In this document: in pieces, positions 1 through 5,024 of the stretch | Position numbering within the stretch: position 1 is the stretch's first letter | Layout of the letters: every line of letters starts with the position of its first letter | Assembly: GCA_031285975.1 (NCBI GenBank) | Contig: JAITVE010000157.1 | Coordinates: 1-8,536 of the forward strand | Length of the DNA stretch: 8,536 nucleotides | From: Candidatus Adiutrix sp. | Lineage (GTDB): Bacteria; Desulfobacterota; Desulfarculia; Adiutricales; Adiutricaceae | Direction of reading: 5' to 3' | Notes under the pieces: model-generated | The model's input: only the letters and a program-made list of their open reading frames with translations | What the model was told of the DNA's origin: nothing | Databases searched by the model: none | Translations under genes and position numbers: made by a program

Positions 1-78
1 AGGTTTTACTCTTCAGTAAATTTGTGGTACTCTGAAAAAAGTGGGGCTGGGGACGAAATTAGCAGCAGGCGGCCGGAT

Positions 79-1011
79 ATGATATGCAGATATACCTTCT
101 CAGAGACCATTGAACCCGCCCGTGACGGGGAAAAGCCTGATTGGATAAATCTGGCCGACCCGGATGAAAATGAGCTGGCCGCGCTGGGCCGGCAATACCA
201 GTTGCCCGCCTGGTTTTTCACCGATCCGCTGGATCCCAAGGAGCGGCCCCGGATAGATCAGGACGGCGCGGCCGTGCTTCTGGTGGCCCGCCTGTCGCAG
301 CGGGAAATGCTGCCCGACGGGCCGGTGTTCCGCACCGTGCCGGTGGGGGTCATCCTCAGCGGCGAGGTGGTCATCACCGTCTGCCGCAGCCCGGATCTGG
401 TGGACGCGCACCTCCGCCGCCTGTTTTCCCGCAAACGCCACTGGACCCGCGTGCGCCTGGCTTTCGCCCTTTTGTACGCCTCGGGCACCTGCTTCATCGA
501 AACCATTGAGCGCATGGAAGATTTAGCGCTGGAAGCGGAAACCCGCCTGCGCCGCCAGCCGGAAAATGAAGAGCTGCTGGCCCTCCTGAGCATCGAAAAA
601 TCCCTCATCGACACCACCGTGGCCCTGAAATCCAACCACGTGCTCATGGATAAATTCCGCCCGGCGGACGCCCTCGGGCTACCCCTGACCAAAGAAGAGC
701 GCGACCTTTTGGACGACGCCCTCACCGAAAACCAGCAGGCCATCTTCATGGCCGAAATTTTCGGCCAAATCCTGGCCGGCATGAGCGACGCCTTTGGCAG
801 TATTATATCCAACAACCTCAACAAAACCATGAAATTCCTGGCCGGGGTGACCATTGTGCTGATGCTCCCGACCTTGATTGCCGGGCTCTACGGCATGAAC
901 GTGGCCCTGCCCGGCGCCGCCGCCCCGGCGGCCTTCGCCGTACTCTGCTCTGTGTGCCTGGCGCTGGTGCTGGCCGTCAGCATCCTGTTCGCCAAAAAGA
1001 AGTGGTTCTAA
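79..1011 (+). CDS. corA: CorA-family magnesium/divalent cation channel
   Basis: Inner-membrane channel of the CorA (2-TM-GxN) family, which in known members carries Mg2+ (some Co2+/Ni2+) into the cell. The 310-residue product has a large hydrophilic cytoplasmic N-terminal domain with long charged helices (about residues 120-250). It ends in two hydrophobic segments (about 252-271 and 284-304) and a basic tail, AKKKWF. The signature YGMN closes the first membrane segment, with GMN at 272-274. The loop after it is VALPGAAAPA, which lacks the acidic MPE seen in classical CorA, as in many short-loop relatives. I chose ATG 79 over an in-frame TTG at 22 because the first 60 bases are AT-richer and the protein then starts in the usual MI.RY style; the ribosome site is weak with either start. 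It probably shares a transcript with the nitroreductase 16 nt downstream. Family assignment is firm; the ion carried is inferred. Confidence 0.88.
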   Translation: MICRYTFSETIEPARDGEKPDWINLADPDENELAALGRQYQLPAWFFTDPLDPKERPRIDQDGAAVLLVARLSQREMLPDGPVFRTVPVGVILSGEVVITVCRSPDLVDAHLRRLFSRKRHWTRVRLAFALLYASGTCFIETIERMEDLALEAETRLRRQPENEELLALLSIEKSLIDTTVALKSNHVLMDKFRPADALGLPLTKEERDLLDDALTENQQAIFMAEIFGQILAGMSDAFGSIISNNLNKTMKFLAGVTIVLMLPTLIAGLYGMNVALPGAAAPAAFAVLCSVCLALVLAVSILFAKKKWF

Positions 1012-1027
1012 AAATTTGGGAGGAAAT

Positions 1028-1621
1028 ATGAAGACTCAACTGGATCAGGCGGCTTTAAACCAGCTTTTCCTGGAAGCCCGCACCTTCAATACATTCACCG
1101 CGAAAGCCGTGGACGACGCGACCCTTAAAAAACTCTATGACCTTTTAAAATGGGGGCCGACGGCGGTGAACTGCCAGCCCGCCCGCTATGTTTTCGTGAG
1201 GGGCGGGGCGGGCCGGGCGCGGCTGCTGCCGTCCCTGATGCCCGGCGGCAACGTGGCCAAGGTGGAGAGCGCGCCGGTGACGGTTATTGTGGCCTTTGAC
1301 TCGCAGTTTTACCAGCACCTCGCCAGCCAGTGGACGGCCTATGACGCGGCCAAACCCTTTGCCGCCGACGCGGCGATGGCCGGGGAAGCCGCCTTCCGCA
1401 ACGGTTCGCTCCAGGGGGCTTACCTTATCCTGGCCGCCCGCGCCCTGGGGTTGGACTGCGGCCCCATGAGCGGCTTTGACAACGCCAAGCTCGACGCCGA
1501 ATTTTTTCCGGACGGCCGCTTCAAGTCCAACTTCCTGGTGAGCCTCGGCTACGGCGACGAAAGCGGCTGCTACCCGCGCGGCCCGCGCCTGGCCTTCGAC
1601 GAGGCCGCCCTCATCGTTTGA
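1028..1621 (+). CDS. rutE: RutE/HadB-type nitroreductase, probable malonic semialdehyde reductase
   Basis: Cytoplasmic FMN-dependent nitroreductase-fold enzyme closest, as I recall the sequences, to E. coli RutE. RutE reduces toxic malonic semialdehyde to 3-hydroxypropionate at the end of pyrimidine-ring breakdown. The 197-residue length matches RutE (196). Matching blocks are ARTFNTFT (17-24), KWGPTAVNCQPARYVF (41-56), the SAPVTVIVAFDSQFY stretch (81-95), AAFRNGSLQGAYLI (121-134), GLDCGPMSGFD (141-151) and NFLVSLGYGD (168-177). ATG 1028 is preceded by GGGAGGA at a good distance; a TTG at 1016 would put the ribosome site inside the gene. No other rut genes are visible, so the substrate could be another aldehyde or quinone, or malonic semialdehyde from beta-alanine. 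It sits 16 nt after the CorA gene. Repeat copy A begins 17 nt after its stop codon. Confidence 0.88.
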   Translation: MKTQLDQAALNQLFLEARTFNTFTAKAVDDATLKKLYDLLKWGPTAVNCQPARYVFVRGGAGRARLLPSLMPGGNVAKVESAPVTVIVAFDSQFYQHLASQWTAYDAAKPFAADAAMAGEAAFRNGSLQGAYLILAARALGLDCGPMSGFDNAKLDAEFFPDGRFKSNFLVSLGYGDESGCYPRGPRLAFDEAALIV

Positions 1622-1638
1622 CATTTTCGCGCCAACAA

Positions 1639-1742
1639 TAGAGTATTTTGCAATTTACCTGCCTTTAGTAAATTGCAAAATACGCAAACATCCGGGCACT
1701 TTTCATTTTTCGCATATGACCTTGAAATAGAAAAGCGCTCTA
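1639..1742 (-). repeat. MITE-like two-hairpin repeat, copy A (inverted relative to copies B and C)
   Basis: A 104-bp unit with TA at each end and short imperfect terminal inverted repeats (TAGAGTATTTTGC on one side, TAGAGCGCTTTTC read inward from the other). Aligned without gaps to the reverse complement of copy B it differs at about 10 of 104 positions, most of them in the loop of the second hairpin. Hairpin 1 has a perfect 16-bp stem (1643-1658 with 1668-1683) and a 9-nt loop CTGCCTTTA. Hairpin 2 pairs 1696-1704 with 1730-1738 with one A/C mismatch. It has no coding capacity. The TA ends and the shape suggest a non-autonomous element moved by a TA-targeting transposase of the IS630/Tc1-mariner kind; that mechanism is inferred. 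It lies just after the nitroreductase stop and may also act on the 3' end of that transcript. Confidence 0.8.
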
Positions 1743-1744
1743 GC

Positions 1745-1782
1745 AAGCGGGCATCAAATGCACAGCAATTTGATGCCCGCTT
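1745..1782. terminator. Perfect 15-bp hairpin, probable bidirectional terminator
   Basis: A perfect inverted repeat: AAGCGGGCATCAAAT (1745-1759), an 8-nt loop, and its exact complement (1768-1782). It lies between two convergent genes, the + strand nitroreductase and the minus-strand gene ending at 1816, where a shared terminator is expected. Neither side has a long T run (the + side continues with CTGCTTTA), so a pure Rho-independent mechanism is doubtful and mRNA 3'-end stabilisation is an alternative. It starts 3 nt after repeat copy A. Confidence 0.55.
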
Positions 1783-1815
1783 CTGCTTTACGCGATGGCT
1801 GTCTTTCTTCTCGGC

Positions 1816-2394
1816 TTATCCCGAAATGAATTCCAGCGGTATGTGCGCCAGTTGTTCCTCCGGTTCCCAATTTTTCGGTTTTTTATCTTCCTGAAACCAC
1901 GGCATACCTTTATTGAGCCAGTCTTGACGCTCTTGTCCGGCTAATACTGGCGTTTCATCCATCACTCCAAATTGCACGCCGCAACAGGGGCAGACTTCAA
2001 AACTTGGCGTATCGTTATAGACTCCCCACGGGAAAAAATCCAACCTGTAACCGCACACACGGCAACAATCAAAGAATTTTTTCCGACTTGAGTCAAAATT
2101 TATGAGATGACTCTTTGCGGTTTTGGTCAGTTTCAAATAGACTTGAGCTGCCTTGTCCTTTACCTCAGCCTCGCTAAAGTAAACATTTGGAATTTTCAAG
2201 TCGTCTTCAAATGGTGAAAACCGTCCTGCGACAAGAGATAAATCATGGAACAACATATACTCTGCCTCAGAAAGAGTATCATAATCCAACTCCAGATTAT
2301 AAATGCGCTCAAATTCATCGGCAAAGATATCTGTCGTATAGTTGCCCTTATAAAAATGTTCAAGCAAATACAACAACTGCTCTCGTGCATCCAT
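1816..2394 (-). CDS. Immunity-like helical domain plus CPCC-type cysteine-rich zinc-ribbon protein
   Basis: A 192-residue soluble protein with two parts. Residues 1-95 are helical and acidic (LLYLLEHFYKGNY, DIFADEFERIYNLELDYDTL) and resemble the small helical proteins of the colicin-D-immunity type. Residues 108-146 form a cysteine-rich module, CCRVCGYRLDFFPWG then FEVCPCCG. The likely Zn2+ ligands are C111/C114 and C135/C138, which is the layout of the CPCC cysteine-rich family seen around polymorphic toxin systems. The tail is rich in W, P and charged residues. No toxin gene is visible next to it, so it would be an orphan immunity protein if that reading is right. Its G+C (rows I counted gave 35% and 42%) is well below the roughly 60% of its neighbours, and it lies between inverted repeat copies, which suggests transfer. 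No Shine-Dalgarno site is visible in the 15 nt after the upstream gene. The zinc-ribbon call is fairly good; the immunity role is a guess. Confidence 0.7.
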   Translation of the reverse strand: MDAREQLLYLLEHFYKGNYTTDIFADEFERIYNLELDYDTLSEAEYMLFHDLSLVAGRFSPFEDDLKIPNVYFSEAEVKDKAAQVYLKLTKTAKSHLINFDSSRKKFFDCCRVCGYRLDFFPWGVYNDTPSFEVCPCCGVQFGVMDETPVLAGQERQDWLNKGMPWFQEDKKPKNWEPEEQLAHIPLEFISG

Positions 2395-2409
2395 AGCGCA
2401 TTTTGGGTA

Positions 2410-2937
2410 TTACGCCAGTTCGGCCGATTCGCGGGCGATGATGCCGCCAGCCATGAGCACCGCTGCTTTGACCAGGCGGGCGCACTGGGCTTTACGCTCG
2501 GGGGAGCTGTGTTCCATGCCTTTGGTCAGAACGCGGCAGCAGGCGGCTTTGTGCGTTTCGCGGAAGCGGTCGTGCATTTCACAGAAGAGGGCGCGGGCTT
2601 TTTTGACGGCTTCGGGGTTCTGTTCGCCGTCGGCCCGGCCGTGGTAGCCGAAAAACGCGCCCAGGGCCATTTGCCCGGCGGCCAGGGCTCCGCAGGTGCA
2701 GCCCGCGCCGCCCATGCCGCCGCGAAAGGCGCTGGACATGGCCACGGCCGATTCCGGGAAATAGTCTTCAAAAGTTTCCTGAAAGGCCAGAAGAACCGAT
2801 TCCGAGCAGCCAAACTGTTGCCCGGACATTAAAAATTCGGCCCGGCTGGCCATTTTGTCCCAATCCGCCGCGCTGAGTTTCCCGGCCCGGCACAATCTTT
2901 CATTCCGTTTCATAAGTATATGCTTGTCCTGCTTCAT
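2410..2937 (-). CDS. C_GCAxxG_C_C family protein, probable redox-active cysteine protein
   Basis: A 175-residue protein of the C_GCAxxG_C_C family (PF09719/TIGR01909), whose members are thought to be redox-active or metal-binding; their reaction is not established. Visible family features are C44 in the FGCSESVLLAFQ helix, the glycine-rich GGMGGAGCTCGALAAG segment (C80, C82), C119 in RALFCEMH, the pair C133/C134 and C152. There is no signal peptide. The first ATG (2937) directly touches the TA end of repeat copy B, with no ribosome site. ATG 2913 (residue 9) has only a distant AGGA, and ATG 2853 (residue 29) would still keep all family motifs, so the true start is uncertain. Composition is like the main genome. 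It lies 15 nt upstream of the CPCC gene on the same strand, which suggests co-transcription. The family call is firm. Confidence 0.8.
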   Translation of the reverse strand: MKQDKHILMKRNERLCRAGKLSAADWDKMASRAEFLMSGQQFGCSESVLLAFQETFEDYFPESAVAMSSAFRGGMGGAGCTCGALAAGQMALGAFFGYHGRADGEQNPEAVKKARALFCEMHDRFRETHKAACCRVLTKGMEHSSPERKAQCARLVKAAVLMAGGIIARESAELA

Positions 2938-3041
2938 TAGAGCGCTTTTCTATTGTAAGGTAGTCTGCATAAAATGAAAAGCGCCCGGATGTTTACGTAT
3001 TTTGCAATTTACTAAAGGCAGGTAAATTGCAAAATGCTCTA
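2938..3041 (+). repeat. MITE-like two-hairpin repeat, copy B
   Basis: A 104-bp unit from TAGAGCGC to ATGCTCTA, in inverse orientation to copy A and in direct tandem with copy C, sharing the TA at 3040-3041 with it. Hairpin 2 is a perfect 9-bp stem, GCGCTTTTC (2942-2950) with GAAAAGCGC (2976-2984). Hairpin 1 pairs 2997-3012 with 3022-3037 with a single G.T wobble. It differs from copy C at two positions (2971 and 2987). Its left end abuts the first possible ATG of the C_GCAxxG_C_C gene. Confidence 0.85.
2952..2980 (-). promoter_or_regulatory. Promoter-like sequence inside repeat copy B, pointing at the C_GCAxxG_C_C gene
   Basis: Read on the minus strand, TTTTCA (2980-2975) is followed after exactly 17 nt by TACAAT (2957-2952), a 5/6 match to the sigma-70 -10 box with a 4/6 -35 box. 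A start point near 2945 would leave almost no leader before ATG 2937 and a usable leader before ATG 2913 or 2853. The same arrangement recurs in copy C (TTTTCA 3082-3077, TACAAT 3059-3054) but is weaker in copy A, where the -10 is TGAAAT. This is a pattern match only. Confidence 0.35.
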
Positions 3042-3143
3042 GAGCGCTTTTCTATTGTAAGGTAGTCTGCATGAAATGAAAAGCGCCCAGATGTTTACGT
3101 ATTTTGCAATTTACTAAAGGCAGGTAAATTGCAAAATGCTCTA
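3040..3143 (+). repeat. MITE-like two-hairpin repeat, copy C (tandem with copy B)
   Basis: The same 104-bp unit as copy B, with two substitutions (G at 3073, A at 3089). Its stems are 3044-3052 with 3078-3086 and 3099-3114 with 3124-3139. It shares the TA at 3040-3041 with copy B, giving the junction GCTCTAGAGC. Near-identity of B and C implies a recent tandem insertion or duplication. The rest of the gene-free stretch (3144-3293) holds only the hairpin at 3232-3263; I see no gene in it. Confidence 0.85.
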
Positions 3144-3231
3144 ATGGATACAACACGCGGAAGCCGTGCGGCTGGTGCGAAAAGAATATTCATCTGCCAG
3201 TATGCTAGCATCGCCGCCGCAAGAATGCAAG

Positions 3232-3263
3232 AGCGGCGCCGACTCTTTCAAGCCAGCGCCGCT
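3232..3263 (-). terminator. GAAA-loop hairpin downstream of the amidohydrolase
   Basis: On the minus strand AGCGGCGCTGGCTT pairs with GAGTCGGCGCCGCT around a GAAA tetraloop, giving 14 pairs. Three are G.U wobbles that pair only as minus-strand RNA, so the structure belongs to the amidohydrolase transcript. It starts 31 nt after that gene's stop. The following sequence, CTTGCATTCTTG, is only moderately T-rich, so this is a weak terminator or a 3'-end stabiliser. Confidence 0.5.
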
Positions 3264-3293
3264 GCTGCTCTCTATCAAATGCCTTTGAGCATC

Positions 3294-4940
3294 TCACCGC
3301 TCGTAGACGATCCGGCCGTCAATCATGGTCATATCAACTTTTAAATCGTTGATGTCCATGGGGTCGATGGCGAGGATGTCGCCGGAGAGGATAATGAGGT
3401 CGGCAAGCTTGCCGGGCTCAATGCTGCCTTTGATGTCTTCCTCGTAGGTGGCGTAGGCTCCGTGGAGGGTGACGCAGCGGACGGCTTCCAGCACGGTGAT
3501 GGCCTGGGTGCGGTCGCACTGCTCATTTTTGGTGCGGTCATAGCGGTTCACGGCTGCGTCAATGAGGGCCAGGCCCGCCGGGTAGGACGGGAAATCGCTG
3601 TGCAGCGAGCAGTGCACGCCCGCGTCCAGCATACTGCGGAGGGCGCAGATGTAGCGGTTCCGCTCCTCGCCGTAGAAATTCTTAAAAGCCCCGCCGAGCT
3701 TTTGGATGGAGGAGACGTTGACGCTGGGGCAGATGTCCATTTTGGCCATGCGCTCCACCAAGTCCTGATCCACAATGGTGCAGTGCTCAATGCGGTGGCG
3801 CAGGTCGGGGCGGGGGTTCTTGGCAAAGGCTTTTTCATAACCCTCCACCATGTATTCAATGGCCTCGTCGCCGATGGCGTGGGCCGTGGCCTGGCACTCC
3901 GCGTCGTGGATGCGGCCAATGTATTCGGCCACTTCTTCCCGCTCCCAGCCTTTTTCGCGGGGCAGGTTCGGGTTGTGGGAATAGGGTTCGCGGGTGGCGC
4001 AGGAGGGGCCGCCGGAGCCGCCGTCAATCATGAATTTGCAAGGGCCGATGCGGAAATGCTCGTCCCCCAGGCCGCTGGTCAGGCCCAGGCCCAGCCAGTG
4101 GTCGTTGTCCTCCATGGAGAAGGATTTGCCAAAGATGCTGTGAAGGGCCATGGTGCAGCGCACGGTGAAGCTGCCGTCGCGGCAGATTTTCTGCATGATG
4201 TGGTAGGACGGCGCGTCGCATTCCCCGCAGTCGGTGATGGAGGTGACGCCGTTTTCCAGGAGGTGCTTCCGGGCCTTCATGGCCGCGGCGGCCTGGTGCT
4301 CCTGGGTGTACTCGACTTCCTTCCAGAGGCGGAAATGGGTGTGGCCGCGCACCATGCCGGTGAGCTTGCCGTCAATGACCTCCACTTCGTCGGGCGGGAA
4401 CTTGGCCGCGTCCGCCGGGGCAAAAACGCCCAGGTAGGCCAGGGCCTTGGTGTTATACATGCAGATGTGGCCGCCGCCGTGCATACAGTGCACGGGGTTG
4501 TTGGGGGCAATGGCGTCCAGTTCCTCAATGGTGGGGTGGCGGCACTCCGGGAAAAGGGTGGGCTCGTAGCCCATCATGGAGACCCACTGGCCGGGCTTTT
4601 TCAGGGCCAGGGCTTTTTTCAGGGTCTCCAGCATTTCGGCCAGGGAGGCGCAATGGCCGTGATAGGTGTTTATCATGGCCGCGTCCAACTCCGGGCCGAG
4701 GAGGCCGGAGAGGATGGGGTGGTAATGGGTGTCGTTCATGCCCGGCATGAGGGTGCGGCCAGCCAGGTCGATCACCTTTGTTTTGGGGTCGATAATTTTT
4801 TCCAACTCGGCGTTTGTCCCGGCGAAGACGATTTTGTTGCCCTTGACGGCCACGGCCTCGGCCGTGCCGTCCTGCGCGTCTACGAGCAGAACTTTCCCGT
4901 TTTTAAACGCCACGTCGGCGTATGAATAATCGAAGCTCAT
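3294..4940 (-). CDS. Amidohydrolase_3 (YtcJ-like) metal-dependent hydrolase
   Basis: A 548-residue cytoplasmic TIM-barrel amidohydrolase of the PF07969/YtcJ type. Family members hydrolyse amide or formamide bonds with one or two metals, usually Zn2+. The N-terminal beta-sandwich part ends in GRTLMPGMNDTHYHP, with metal ligands H72 and H74. Further expected metal/active-site residues are H354 (ATAHAIGDEA), H386 (RHRIEHC) and the catalytic aspartate D449 (SLHSDFP). The C-terminus closes the composite domain with IEPGKLADLIILSGD (507-521) and a terminal GRIVYER. There is no signal peptide. Length fits the family (about 530-570). ATG 4940 has AGAGGAAA just upstream. It lies downstream of the panF operon behind a strong terminator. 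The substrate cannot be read from sequence; its position suggests an amide linked to pantothenate, but that is inference. Family assignment is strong. Confidence 0.87.
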   Translation of the reverse strand: MSFDYSYADVAFKNGKVLLVDAQDGTAEAVAVKGNKIVFAGTNAELEKIIDPKTKVIDLAGRTLMPGMNDTHYHPILSGLLGPELDAAMINTYHGHCASLAEMLETLKKALALKKPGQWVSMMGYEPTLFPECRHPTIEELDAIAPNNPVHCMHGGGHICMYNTKALAYLGVFAPADAAKFPPDEVEVIDGKLTGMVRGHTHFRLWKEVEYTQEHQAAAAMKARKHLLENGVTSITDCGECDAPSYHIMQKICRDGSFTVRCTMALHSIFGKSFSMEDNDHWLGLGLTSGLGDEHFRIGPCKFMIDGGSGGPSCATREPYSHNPNLPREKGWEREEVAEYIGRIHDAECQATAHAIGDEAIEYMVEGYEKAFAKNPRPDLRHRIEHCTIVDQDLVERMAKMDICPSVNVSSIQKLGGAFKNFYGEERNRYICALRSMLDAGVHCSLHSDFPSYPAGLALIDAAVNRYDRTKNEQCDRTQAITVLEAVRCVTLHGAYATYEEDIKGSIEPGKLADLIILSGDILAIDPMDINDLKVDMTMIDGRIVYER

Positions 4941-4975
4941 AATTTTCCTCTTCTCCCGAACAGGCGATGCGTGTA

Positions 4976-5010
4976 CAAAAAAGGCGGCCCCCAGAGTTGA
5001 GGGCCGCCTG
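4976..5010 (-). terminator. Strong Rho-independent terminator after panF
   Basis: On the minus strand a 9-bp, almost all G/C stem (AGGCGGCCC, 5009-5001 reversed onto 4990-4982) with a 10-nt loop runs directly into TTTTTT (4982-4977). This is a textbook intrinsic terminator placed 15 nt after the panF stop codon, separating the operon from the amidohydrolase. About 35 nt remain between it and the amidohydrolase ATG, and I see no clear promoter there. Confidence 0.88.
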
Positions 5011-5024
5011 CGGCGCGGCCTGGC

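Noticed and set aside
22..78. TTG start at 22 for the CorA gene
   Set aside because: The added residues are not family-like and the DNA there is AT-richer; ATG 79 gives a normal family start, although its ribosome site is weak.
258..854. Minus-strand open frame of 198 codons opposite the CorA gene
   Set aside because: Arg/Ser-rich, low-complexity shadow of a clear CorA reading frame.
2245..2832. + strand open frame of 195 codons across the two middle genes
   Set aside because: It spans the border between two minus-strand genes with family motifs and changes composition halfway; not a real gene.
2938..3143. Tandem repeats as a CRISPR array or tandem satellite
   Set aside because: The units are 104 bp with no spacers, each with internal hairpins and TA termini, and a third copy is inverted elsewhere; this fits a MITE-like element.
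3129..3344. 71-codon + strand open frame starting inside repeat copy C
   Set aside because: It runs through the terminator hairpin into the 3' end of the amidohydrolase, with no motif and no ribosome site.
3462..4925. Long + strand open frame (487 codons) opposite the amidohydrolase
   Set aside because: It is rich in G, V, A and H with no recognisable motif; a shadow frame produced by G/C-ending codons of a well-supported minus-strand gene.
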